A stretch of 64,000 nt of DNA from Mallotus nudiflorus (lineage: Eukaryota > Streptophyta > Magnoliopsida > Malpighiales > Euphorbiaceae): positions 1,550,001 through 1,614,000 of the forward strand of contig CANTUR010000124.1 of assembly GCA_947683625.1 (NCBI GenBank), written 5' to 3'. The notes beneath the pieces were generated by a model. The model had not been told where the DNA came from and ran no database searches. It worked only from the letters and a program-made list of their open reading frames with translations. The position numbers and the translations under genes are program-made. Each line of letters begins with the position of its first letter. The first letter of the stretch is position 1. This document shows, one piece after another, positions 25,501 to 36,269 of the stretch.

Positions 25501-28500
25501 GAAATCAGATAATATGCATTTTCATTCTAATAAGTGTATGACTGAAATTTTGTAATTTTTCTTCTTGCAAAAAGCATCATAATACAAGCTTAGACAACTG
25601 TACACTGCACACAATACAATCCAAGTACTGATGGCAACAGGATGCACCAAACTTACATGTGTAAAATGAATGGGAAAGTAACAGCCCAAAATGCCAAAAA
25701 GGTCACCAGCAAAACTTGAAATTGGACCACCAGGATCTGGAAATAGTTTCCCAACAACCTCCACAATGTGAAACGTTAGCATCAGGCATTGAGGATCCTT
25801 TTCTCCATCAATAGATTCACAAATTCCATAGACAAGATCCTCACCCTAAGGCACAATAAAAAATAATTAACATCAAAGTATGAAAAGGACAGAAACGATG
25901 ATGGCATCAATAAAAAATTGACATGCCTAGGCACAGGGACAAAAAAAGAAACAAAGGGGCTCAATGCAAATGAAGTGAAATTGCATAAAATAATACCAGA
26001 AGCAGTTCTAGATTTATGAATTATAAAAGACACACTGAAAACTAACACAAGACCAGCATACTTTATATGACAGTATATCCAAGTCAACTAAACATAATCT
26101 GATACTTTTTCAAAAATTAAGAATAAAAAGACTTTGCATTGCACGCAGAGTGCAGATATGTAGAAAGATAGTTTCAAAGTAATCTGGTACACAAGGTATT
26201 TAATCTTTGAAAACAAAAGTTTGTTTCACGGTATTCATACAACACATCTTGCATATTTTGTCCTGCACAGGATTATGGTGCTATAAAGACGTCATTTTGA
26301 TCTCCAACCAAAATATAAGTTCCAGTTCTTCTAAACCTCTACATATTGCTGCAATAAATGGCAATGGTTCATGGAATAGCATACATTCTCCCTCTTGTAC
26401 ATACATAATTTCTACTTAGATGATGTAAACAAGCACATATAAATACTAAATGCACAGAAGCTGATAGCTTGGAAACATGAATTGAGGAAGTTTAAGACCA
26501 AGAATACCAGTGAAGCAACTGCACCGGGATACTGTTCTAGCAGGCATTCCAGAAGTTCAAAGCACAACTGCAAGATGAATTTAAAGATAAAAGTCCAGCA
26601 GCAGAAAGTTCACCAGGAAATTGGCTAAAAAGTAACTGCATAAGATCTTTCCAAAGCAGAAATTTTTCTTAATATAATTTTTTTGCTGGAACTAACACAG
26701 AACACATGAGCATACCTTCCTGTCATGCTGTGCTAAAGACTGCACCTGCAAATTCTGTAAATAAGACTCAGCAACAATTTTTGCATCAACAGCAGTGACA
26801 ACACCATTATTTTTCCTCCTCATCATTGCCAAGCAACCAACAATTGCACCACGTAAAGCTCTCCAATCTGCCTGATTAAGTGCAATATCATCTATATAAT
26901 GTTGGTGCAATTTATTTAATGATTAATAAATCATGAGATCACCAAGACTGAAATAAAGAAAAAGCATTAGAAGGTCATCTTCATCAGAGTATAGGCCGTG
27001 TTTTGATCTAAAGACTGGAGTGTTTCCCAAATCTGTTTGGGACTTCACAGACGCAAAGAAAAGCATTTCAATCCATAAATGTATAATGTAGTATCTCAAT
27101 AAGAATATAATAAAGGATTTGAAATAAAACAAAACCTGCCACTATATGACTCCAAAGGACATACTGATTGCAATTTTTTTAAAACCTAAGAGCAATGGGC
27201 GCTAACTATCTCCATAATTGTAATCGGTAACCACACTTGAATAAGCAAATACTTCTTTTTTGTCATGCAAAATAGAAAAGATATTCAAATAAGATGATTG
27301 AGAAATTCCACAACTCCTCAATGTTGTGACAAAGGCAAATGAAGTATTTCAGAAATACCCAAACTTCACCAGATGGGCTCAAAATTAAGAGTCTTGTTCT
27401 TATAAATATTTCCAATAAAAACACTAATTTAGCAGTCAACTTAATATACTACTGTACATGACTATTAAGAATTCATAAAATTACAATACTGAATTATGAC
27501 ATTCCGAAAAGGGGAGGAAAGAAAAACAGTGAATGACTTATAGACATTAAATGACTAGAGCATGGTGATAAACTCATAGATTATTAAGCACAGCCTTTCT
27601 GATCCAAGTTACACTTCTTAATGACGAAGTCAACTCACCAATCGCTCTGTGAAGAATGTAATCAAGCTATGAACAGTTGTGTTGTCTAGTGGCTTTGATG
27701 AAATACACTTAAGAGCTTCTCCAAGCAAAAGAAGGCCTAAGAAGGATACAATTAATAAAGGTCATTCCGAAAAAAAAAAAAAAACATTTTCCATTTCCGT
27801 ATTTTCCCAGCAAACAAGCAAAATAGAACTACAAATAAAACGGCTTAAAACAATAGAAGAATAAACAAAATGGCTGAAATAAAGTATTCATGACCAAAAA
27901 ACGATCGCAGAAGTTCATGATCTTCAAACTGGAGACACTGCCATTCAACTGTTTGCTACTAATTTAAGTAAGAACCACTTGTGAAAGAAAAATTGTTTGT
28001 AAAAGTTTTGATTTTAATTCATTTAAACTACCAATCAACAACCAATTTACATACTTATAAGTTAAAGAAAAGGGTACCTCTCGCACGTATTATGTCATCT
28101 GTTGTAATCAGATACAGCTCCATTTCCTTAACCTGATTTTTGAAAAAGTTGTTAAAGTATAATAAAGAGAAAAATTTAGTTTAATCACAAAGATTCAAAA
28201 TTGAGCAGCCAAATATACCAATGATCCTACAGTCACTCCATCATTCTTCAAAAGCAAGACAATCTCGTTCAAACTTGCCTCCTGTAATAAATATACAAAT
28301 TAAGTTTAAACAAAAAGGTAAAATCAGCCTAAGTTTCGCGCACGCACACAATCTACATAATAAAGCTTCGATTTTTCTCATTTTTAAAGTCAATTAAGAC
28401 AATGCAGTAACACTAAACAACAATTCAACAAAAGCTGCTTAAATTTGAGCAACACAACAATGATTAATTTAACTAAAACAGATAAACAAAAGCATATCAA

Positions 28501-28731
28501 CTGAATTAAAATTCCAGTAGCATGCATTTACTTCAATGGACCAAAAAAATTATCAATTTAGGTTAAAAAAGTGATAACTTAGGAAGTAATGAAGAAGTAA
28601 TTAACAAAATTAATTAATTAATTAAGTAATGATGAAGAGAAGGAGGATAAGCGCTGAACCTGCTGACTCAGAGAGCGAGATGAATCAACGTACGATTCAA
28701 TATGTTGAGTCAGCTGAGTTCGTTCTGTCAT
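17528..28731 (-). CDS. MET18: MMS19 homologue, cytosolic Fe-S assembly (CIA) targeting factor
   Basis: HEAT-repeat scaffold that hands Fe-S clusters to DNA polymerases, helicases and glycosylases together with CIA1 and AE7/CIA2. Exons in transcript order: 28660-28731, 28219-28281, 28078-28132, 27639-27736, 26716-26871, 26508-26567, 25657-25845, 25086-25139, 24214-24300, 23384-24104, 21989-22368, 21641-21714, 20905-21010, 19810-20714, 18743-18818, 18543-18654, 18363-18439, 17984-18064, 17659-17738, 17528-17561. All are GT-AG; 3,480 nt gives 1159 residues, close to the usual ~1130. The start is MTERTQLTQHIESYVDSSRS. The N-terminal MMS19 domain has ADWRALRGAIVGCLAMMRRK and GDLFGILGCYFPIHFTH. The C-terminal HEAT domain has AIVGLAWIGKGLLMRGHEKV, DSEVCLNRKYHAIVRPLYK and ALDDPKRAVRNEAVRCWHSW, ending in LHY. 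No frameshift or stop was found. Large introns hold simple repeats but no recognisable full element. Confidence 0.96.
19232..19258 (+). other. G-run tract (possible G-quadruplex) in MMS19 intron
   Basis: G5-A-G7-TT-G6-A-GG on the + strand, in the intron between exons 14 and 15. The pre-mRNA would carry the C-rich complement. Runs of this length in an AT-rich region are unusual. Confidence 0.6.
21506..21537 (+). other. Second G-run tract in MMS19 intron
   Basis: GAGAGGGGGGAGGGGGG-C-GG-T-GGGG on the + strand, in the intron between exons 12 and 13. It resembles the tract at 19232 in composition and strand. Confidence 0.6.
22534..22570. repeat. (AT)n(AC)n microsatellite in MMS19 intron
   Basis: About 13 AT units followed by four AC units, in the large intron between exons 10 and 11. 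Confidence 0.9.
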
Positions 28732-29743
28732 TTTTTTGTGAAGATTGAAAGCTTAGGGTTTTAGGAGTTTCTGGAGAAGAAGAGGTTTAAGGCTTAAACT
28801 TCAAGCGTTCAAACCCCTTTCTTTTTTCAAGACCTTATCTTAAGCTTTGATGTAGCAGACAGTGAAAAGACAAAAGGACCTTTCAATTTCTGCATTTGAA
28901 CCACAATAGTTTCGTTTTTTGTAAATAATTCCCTTATGTTGTTGCATTTCCCAATTTTGGCCTTCAAATCTTCATTATTTTTTTAGGCCAAATGCATACT
29001 TTCACCCCTAAACTTTACCTACTTATTCTTTAACGCCTTTCAACTATCAATTTAACCTATTACACATTTCAACTTTTAATATAAACTTATTTCACTTCCC
29101 AATATACATCTTTTGGTTCCATTTAATCGATCATGTGCCAACATGGATAGGAGGGTGATTTCATTTTCTCTCAAGCACTTTACACACGTGTAACATAAAA
29201 AGGAAAAAAAATTAAAATGATATAAAGGACTAAAATGAACAACTCAAAAAAGAAAAAGGACTAAAATCAAAAAAGTTTGAAACTTTTTGTTTCATTTACA
29301 CCTCTTCAACCTTCAGCATACTTCAAATACCTTTATTTTAAAATATCAAATTTACAATTGTAAGAACAAACCCATTGCATGTTATAAAAATTATGGCTAA
29401 TAAACAAAATTAGTTTAAAAAAAATAAATTCCATAATCAAATAAAAAAGAAAAAAAAGAAAAGAAAATTAAGGACCAAAGACACAAATTAAGAATCAAAT
29501 AGACAAAATATATAATTAAATCACTAGCATCATCATATACTGAATCCATCTCTATTTTTCAAGTCGGTTTTGAGCTTGATCTTTCGTTTTTCCAATCGTT
29601 GCCATCGTTCATAGATTCCATCATAGGTGAGTTCTTATTTTTTCAACCATCACCACCATTATGGATCATCACATAGAAAAATAAATCAACTCATGCATAA
29701 TCTCTAAATAACAATTGATTTGAATTCAAAACTTAAAAATTAT
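28732..29743. other. Region upstream of MMS19, with a possible degenerate transposon fragment
   Basis: The first ~150 bases are the MMS19 5' UTR and promoter. From about 28985 to 29350 the text resembles the ends of short non-autonomous DNA elements (CTTTCACCCCTAAACTTTACC, then ACCTATTACACATTTCAAC), but no matching inverted copy was found. 29350-29743 is AT-rich with nothing supported. Confidence 0.35.
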
Positions 29744-30282
29744 TGATATCTCATATTAATATTCTATTATAATAAGGGATATATTCCCCTAAAGAGGAGG
29801 ATTACAAATAAAAGAAAGTTTAATAAATAAGTCTATTTCAATTAGAAAGATTAACTACAAAAGAAGTCTCTTTCTCTCCTAAACAAGGTAATCCTACAAA
29901 ACTAATGAATCATATTTCTAAAAAGTGATCTCCCGGCCCAACTGCATAGGACGAGCGGGTCATTTCTGCCGTAGTCAAAGGTTTAAGCAAGACCTTCACC
30001 TATAAATACATCTCATGTCATTCATTCTCATTCTCATATTCACTCATCTCCCCATTCTCACCATACAGCATCACCAAGACATCATTCCATCACTACATTA
30101 TCACATCATCTAAGCAATCACTCTTTATTCTCTACTCTATTATGCTCATTCACTTTATTATATTTTTCCTCATACCATTACTAACTTAAGCTTCAAAGTG
30201 TTTATAGGGGAAACCCCGCCCCTCTACTTGGTCTCCTTGTCCATGCAGGTTTCATAAGCAAAATATCAATTCAAAGTTATCA
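29744..30282 (+). repeat. 5' LTR of the non-autonomous element
   Basis: 539 bp with termini TGATATC...GTTATCA, giving the inverted TGATA/TATCA ends expected of an LTR. A TATA-like CTATAAATACATCTC lies near 30000, and the downstream transcript-like part is C/T rich (CACTCATCTCCCCATTC). Confidence 0.85.
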
Positions 30283-30284
30283 AG

Positions 30285-30302
30285 TGGCGCCGTCTATGGG
30301 GA
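30285..30302 (+). other. Primer-binding site
   Basis: TGGCGCCGTCTATGGGGA starts two bases after the LTR terminus, the usual position for a tRNA 3' end complement (TGG...). A mutated second copy, TGACGCCATCTGTGGGGA, follows the right LTR at 34232. Confidence 0.75.
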
Positions 30303-30479
30303 TAAGCTGAATTTAATTCTGGATTATTATTGCTTACTGGAACCTAGCTCCAAAATTCTATTATTTCGTTAAAACAATATTTAGGATGAGACAAGCTTAC
30401 TTGTTTTATAAATATCTTATTCAATTTATCACCTTTACAATATGCATGTCATCAACACAGTAGAGGCTTAAAGATTTGT

Positions 30480-31930
30480 CCATAATGAGCATGAAGATCT
30501 CAACACAAACATTAGTGACAACATATCTATCGATCAAGAACAACTCAAAAGATGATTGGTCGCCTTCATAAAGCTCCGAACATAGGCTCTACGCATTGAG
30601 CATTCCAAAGAGTTAAATATGTCCACCGGTCATCGTGTTCTGAGCACCTAACGTGGAATACCCATCAAACAATGAGTTCTGAATATTGAGTACCCACCGA
30701 TCATCGGGCCTCAAGCATTCAACACCTATAGAATATAGAGAACTGAGTACTGAGTATTGAGAGAATAAGAGAATTAAGCACGGGGTTTTGTAACTTCTTA
30801 CTGTTAACCGTTGACATGAAGGCTGTGTACAAAAGACAGTCAGACATCTAGAATTCTAATTCTCATCTGAGTTCCATTTTTATTTGAAACTCATCTTGAG
30901 CTTGATGGATAAAGTCTGGCATACTCAAATGACATCATGATGAAACGTATGAATCTCAAAGGCTGCCCTACTAAGTTTTAAAACAGATGAACCAAAAAGA
31001 TGAGTTTAAAGTTGACTCTTAGATTAAGAATTGAACATCGAGCATTGAGCAACCATCAAGGCTTCATTGAGCATAGAGTTCTGCTAAGTTACCCAAGCAC
31101 TAAAAAGCATCGAGGCCTTATATATAGTGCTCTTGAATTAGAAACCAAGCTTCAATCTAAGTATTTGTTGGGCATCCGAGCATTGAAGCCTAAAAGCAGT
31201 TAAACACCCAGATTAGAATGCGAGTATTCGATAAATGGTTCTCAAAACTAAAACTAAATATTAAGTGAACATCAAACATCAAATATCGGACATTGACTTT
31301 TTGAGATTTCAAGCGTCGAGCATGGAGCATGGAGCTTCAAAGCATTGAGCTTCTGAGCACTGGCACTCATATATTTGAGCTGACTGAGCACTAAAGCACC
31401 ACCAAAGCTAGGGAATAATTAGAAATGCAAGTTTGAAATCATTTTCTTTATTACTGAGCCTTGAAATTCCATATGTCAAAACTTTAAACGAGCATCGAAT
31501 ACTAAACATCTGCTTTGTGAGCATCCATTAAGCTCTGAGTAATGAAGTTTCAAAGTATGAGATCATCAAGCATCCAAGTCTGAGCATCAAAGTATCTGAG
31601 CTTGAGCATCAAAGAACATAAATAAGTTTTCGCTGAACATCGAAGCCTTTGATATTTGAGCATCAACTAAGCATCGAGTTTAGGAGATTGGGCATCCAAC
31701 AAGCACCCTTTATAAGCACTCAGACTCTGAGCATCCGAACAACACAAGTATTGTTCACTAAAGCCTTGAAAATTCGAGCATCTACTATCGAGCATTGATT
31801 TCATGGATATTTAGATTCTGAGTAGCGAGTAAGTATGAAAGAGTCAAACATTCACTTAATGGGCATCTCCCAATCTCTAGGCATCTCCCGATCTTTGAGC
31901 ATCTCTTGAATTCTGGCATTACAGGAATAT
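30480..31930 (+). repeat. Degenerate GAGCATC motif array
   Basis: The internal region repeats the short words GAGCATCGAG, GAGCATTGAG, GAGCATCCAA, GCATCAAGC and close variants dozens of times with irregular spacing, mixed with GAGTTCTGAG-like words. There is no sustained reading frame. This looks like expansion of a 7-10-base word. Confidence 0.7.
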
Positions 31931-33059
31931 CTAAGGCAACCATGATAATAACTTCATAAGTATTTATTAATAAGTTAATTTCTTTTGCAGGAGCTCAGAT
32001 AGCAAAGTAAAAATAAATGAATGAACCATGAGCTCCATGAGGAATTAATGGATTTTTTAAATTAATCAACAATAATTATTCATATCCACAATGAACATAA
32101 ATATTAGTGAATTCAAAGGCGAGACAATAGTACATTAGGAGATAAGTTTTTTTATATTATTTAATTTATTTATTTTTGCATCTTGTTTATTCTTATCTAA
32201 ATATTTATAGTTTGTCACACAAGCACGCTTACACATCTACACATAAATGCTTGTCTATATATATATGATTATTCTTCGTGCAAAACATACACTAATTATA
32301 TTTGATATATTTATTACATAAGGATTGACCATCAAATGAGATTGATTATACGATCCCAAAACAATTATTCTTTTATCAATCACTACAAATAAGGAAAACG
32401 TATTTATTGAAGACGCTACTTTAAGCACCCATCAGTCCAAACAATTGGACACTCTGATCATCTCACTCGGCATCAACATACAAAGATTGTCAAAAGACAT
32501 TAGACATATTACCAAATAACATTAAGATCGACAAGCACTCACTCATGCTTAGACGACAAATGGTGGTTCCTGTATAAAGCCATATCAAATAAAATTCAAG
32601 CAAATCCTACTTCGAAGAAGATCCTTGTTTATGAAAATTTCAGAGAATATCCAATAAGGGAAATTCAAAAATAGATTCAAGTATATCTGTCATACAGCCA
32701 GATAAAATAAAGGGCAATTCCAAGACATCCTAGCCAACATCACACACTATCCTCTATTTCAGAAGCGATGCAACATTGGCCTTTCACCTAATTTACAAAT
32801 GCTCATCTCATAATTTAGATTAAGCAAACCCAAATTTGGTCCTTTAAAACCCACCTTCCCTCATTTTAAAAAATTACTATCCCATATTATGGAGTTCAGA
32901 TTGAAAGGGCTCAGACTCACTATTAGGGTCATAAACATCCTTCCTTTTGCAAAAAATACTACCAATAACAAATGCTCAGAAAATCAAACAGTTGCAGCAA
33001 TAATGTTCGAACTTAACATCAATAAATATTTTGACTAGGTAGCTGCCATCAAAAGAGTT

Positions 33060-33480
33060 ACGAAAGTTCATAAATTGAGCAACATTATATGGCACTCAGG
33101 CCGCACTTCTGATGCACTGAGACTATATGACACTTAGGTCGCGCTTCTAATGCTCCAAGATTAAGTCCAGTAATTGAAGCTGACACCCTCAGGTTGCTTC
33201 TATAGTACTGAGATTCGGCACTTGGGATGCGCTTCTAATGCACCAAGATTAAATCCAGTGACTGAAGCTGGCACCCTCAAGTTTCTTCTATATTACTGAG
33301 GTTCCGAGCATGTAAGCCTCGCATCCTTGCACCGAGCATCTAAGCCTCAAGTATCTAAGTCCAGTGACTGAAGCTAGCACCCTCAAGTTACTTCTATAGT
33401 ACTGAGGTTCGACACTCGGGCTGCCCTTTTAATGCACCGAGCATCAAAACTCTAGTGATGCCTGGTTCCGTCATGTTGTT
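33060..33480 (+). repeat. Tandem ~88-106-bp repeats before the right LTR
   Basis: The phrase CCAGTRAYTGAAGCT starts at about 33167, 33255 and 33361. Each copy is followed by ACCCTCA-GTT-CTTCTAT-ACTGAG and then CACTYGGG-TGC-CTTCTAATGC. This is a 3' UTR tandem array in an element lacking genes. Confidence 0.75.
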
Positions 33481-33734
33481 TCCATACTAACAGGTTAATC
33501 TTTTACCCCAAAGCATTTTTATTGTAGGTTTTGTGCACTCAAGTTTAGCTGGTACTTTAAACAAAGTTCTTATATAATGATTTCAAGACTCGGTATCAAA
33601 CTTTATCTTTTCTTATGACTGAGGCTAGCCACCTCAGCTCGCCCTTCCATATCAGATACAATGGCATTTTATATCATTTACAGACCCTGATACGTTGGAC
33701 ATAAATATTCGAATAGACTTTCAAAGGGGACACT

Positions 33735-34229
33735 TAATATCTCATATTAGTATCCTATTATAATAAGGGATATATTCCCCTAAAGAGGAGGATTGCTTAT
33801 AAGAAGAAAACTTAATAAAGAAGTCTATTTCAATTAGGAAGATTAACTACAAAAGAAGTCTCTTTCTCTCCTAAACAAGGCAATCCTATAAGACTAAGGA
33901 ATCATATTCCTAAAAGGTTTGAGCAATACCTTCTCCTATAAATACATCTCATGACATCTCATGTCATTCATTCTCATTCTCATATTCACTCATCTCCCCA
34001 TTCTCACTACACAATATCACCAAGACATTATTCCATCACTACATCATCACATCATCTAAGTAATCACTCTTTATTCTCTATTCTATTATGCTTATTCACT
34101 TTATTATATTTTTTCCTCATACCATTACTGACTTAAGCTTCAAAGTGTTTATAGGGGAAACCCCACCCCTTTACTCAGTCTCCTTGTCCATACAGGTTCC
34201 ACAAGTAAAATATCAATTCAGAGTTATCA
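33735..34229 (+). repeat. 3' LTR of the non-autonomous element
   Basis: About 495 bp, collinear with 29744-30282. It lacks a ~60-base segment (the CCCGGCCCAACTGC region of the left copy) and carries a small duplication of ATGACATCTC. The first bases are TAATATC instead of TGATATC. Confidence 0.85.
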
Positions 34230-34337
34230 AGTGACGCCATCTGTGGGGATAAACCGAATTTAATTCTGGATTATTATTACTTACTAGAACCTAGCTCCAT
34301 AATTCTATTATTCCGTTAAAATAATAATAAAGCAAGA

Positions 34338-34705
34338 AATAATTCAATTCTTTTTATTTCATTTATTTTGATAATTCACGATTTGGGAATTTAGAGAAAC
34401 AAATGAATTAAGTTTTAGAAATTTATTATTTGGGAAAGATGGGGAGAGTAAAGAATTTAACCATGTAAAACCGAAGGGAAAAAATAAGTAATAAGCTGTA
34501 GATGAAAGAAGAAAGAGAGAGAGAAGAGGGTAAAAAGAGAAGAAGGAAAAGATAATAATGGGAAAGGATAAAGGGAAAAGGTGCAGCTAGACCCTTAATG
34601 TTTGGGCCATGGTTTAATTGGGCCTCAAAAAGTTATTTTAGTCTAAATGCCCTTCTAACGTTATAAAAGTTAAATCATTTGGCTATTTAGTAATTAATTG
34701 TTAAA
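34338..34705 (+). repeat. MULE left terminal inverted repeat
   Basis: Matches the reverse complement of 42885-43255 at roughly 85-90% by eye. The match includes AATAATTCAATTCTTTT, a GA-rich tract (GAAAGAGAGAGAGAAGAGGG) and AATGTTTGGGCCATGG. It begins directly after the LARD leader. Confidence 0.8.
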
Positions 34706-34858
34706 TGCATCCATTTACTGAAGACATTAAATCGAATTTGGACCTTCAAACACCATAACTAGCCCTCAAATAAAAAAGTCCATAACCACATCATTGTTCA
34801 TTATAGATTTACAGCAAGACGGTGGGTAAATCAAAATAACAGTGTTTGTGGAACGAAG

Positions 34859-35360
34859 ATGGCATCATCTTCATCATCATCCAGTAGATCCTCAAGTTCC
34901 ATTTTGCGAAGGATGAATATCAAGATCGATTATCCGAGGCCGGTGAAGTACTGTAGATGCATTATGGGAGGGAGAAGATTGAAGGCTGCTCGATGGACTT
35001 CCTGGATAGACGAGAATCCCGGTAGAAGGTTTTATGGGTATAGAAATTATAAGGTATTTGCTATCATATAATTGAATGGGTTGTATCAAATTTTAATGAA
35101 ATTGAAGCTTAAATAGTCTTAACCACTTGGTGTAGCAAGTTGCATCTTGTGGATTTTTTGAGTGGCATGACGAGGAAATGGGGGATAGAACTAGGATGGT
35201 GATCAATGAGCTCAAAATTAAGAAGAAGATGCTAATTGAAAGCAACAAGAATTTGAGTGCTTGTTTAGAAAGGCCAATCATGTATGCATCCTCAGAAGTC
35301 AGGGCTGAAATCAGTAATCTCTGGGATGATCTATGCAAATTGAAGGCAACCAAACATTAA
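34859..35360 (+). CDS. GRF-type zinc-finger protein carried by the MULE
   Basis: Two exons, 34859-35053 and 35136-35360, joined by an 82-base GT-AG intron in phase 0 give 139 residues. After a Ser-rich start (residues 3-14) comes a GRF zinc finger: C32-x-C34, then TSWIDENPGRRFYGY and, across the splice, CGFFEWHDEEM with C70. GRF fingers bind single-stranded nucleic acid in other proteins. Small plant GRF proteins like this one (At4g04775-like) are often transposon-linked. The ligand normally present as Cys after RRFYG is Tyr61 here, so zinc binding may be impaired. The rest, residues ~80-139, is a predicted helix (ELKIKKKMLIESN). It is transcribed divergently from the transposase and sits about 150 bases from the left TIR. 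The frame is otherwise intact. Confidence 0.75.
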
Positions 35361-36260
35361 GATAAAAAGGTTCTTGATATGAAGAATAAAATGTTGATTA
35401 TTTCTTACACCTTTGCTTTAATTTCTTAGTTGTTGCTAGTATGGCATGTAGTTTATATTTAAGTTAGTAGTTGTGGTTATGTAGTTCAAGTTAGTATGGC
35501 ATGCAGTTTTTATTTAGGTTAGAAGTTGTCTCAAGAGACAAAATTTTGTAATTGATGCTAGAAGGTAAATGAATTTTAGCCTTTACTGGTAAAAAAAAGT
35601 TTGTTTACCTTAAAAAAATCATCAAATTAATATAACAACAATGTATCCTTTATAAAGCATAATATTTATGCCAAAATAATTTTAGGAACCATGATTAAGT
35701 GTCAAAATAACATCACTTATAACAACATTTTAGGATAAATCTATAAATAGCACTAATACTTCATCACATAAAACAGTAGAAAAAACATCAATTCAACATG
35801 TTTGATATAAAAAAAAGACATCCAAACAGTCAATTATGTTGAATTTGCTTGCCCACTATTTGATCTTTCTGAGCTAAGAGATGCCTTGTGGTGATTGCAT
35901 CACCTGCATTCTATTTTAAGCTAGGTGGTTAAAATGGCATAGAAGATCCATCTCTTTGGAATCCAATTTTCTTAACATTTTTGGGTGGGGATTTCTCTAC
36001 CTGTATTTTCTTTCTTATATCTCTCTCACATGGAACATAAAACCTTCAATTCTACACTAAGTCATTACCCACATCATTTTTTCTCTTATCAATAAGCTTT
36101 TGACTACTCTGACTTGGCTAGAAAAAAAATTGATAGAATGCACAATAGCAATCAACCATTTGTAATATATAACAGTAATAACTAACCATGATACATAACA
36201 TTAATTCACTATAAGAGAAAAAATGATGACCTTTTTCCAGAATTTAACTTAACATAAAGC
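35361..36260. other. MULE interior spacer
   Basis: AT-rich spacer between the GRF gene and the transposase 3' end. It has two direct copies of a ~60-base phrase (GTATGGCATGYAGTTTWTATTTA-like) at about 35440 and 35490. I see no gene. Confidence 0.5.
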
Positions 36261-36269
36261 CCTTGACCT

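Larger units (their letters stand above)
29744..34322 (+). mobile_element. Non-autonomous LTR retrotransposon (LARD-like), LTR-internal-LTR-leader
   Basis: Two direct LTRs (29744-30282 and 33735-34229) flank 3.45 kb of non-coding internal sequence. A primer-binding site follows the first LTR after two bases. A purine tract (AAAGGGGACAC) precedes the second LTR. There is no gag or pol, and the only frames are short. After the second LTR the copy continues for about 93 bases into leader sequence identical in layout to 30285-30380, then meets the MULE. So this is not a simple LTR-flanked insertion. No target duplication can be defined. Confidence 0.85.
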
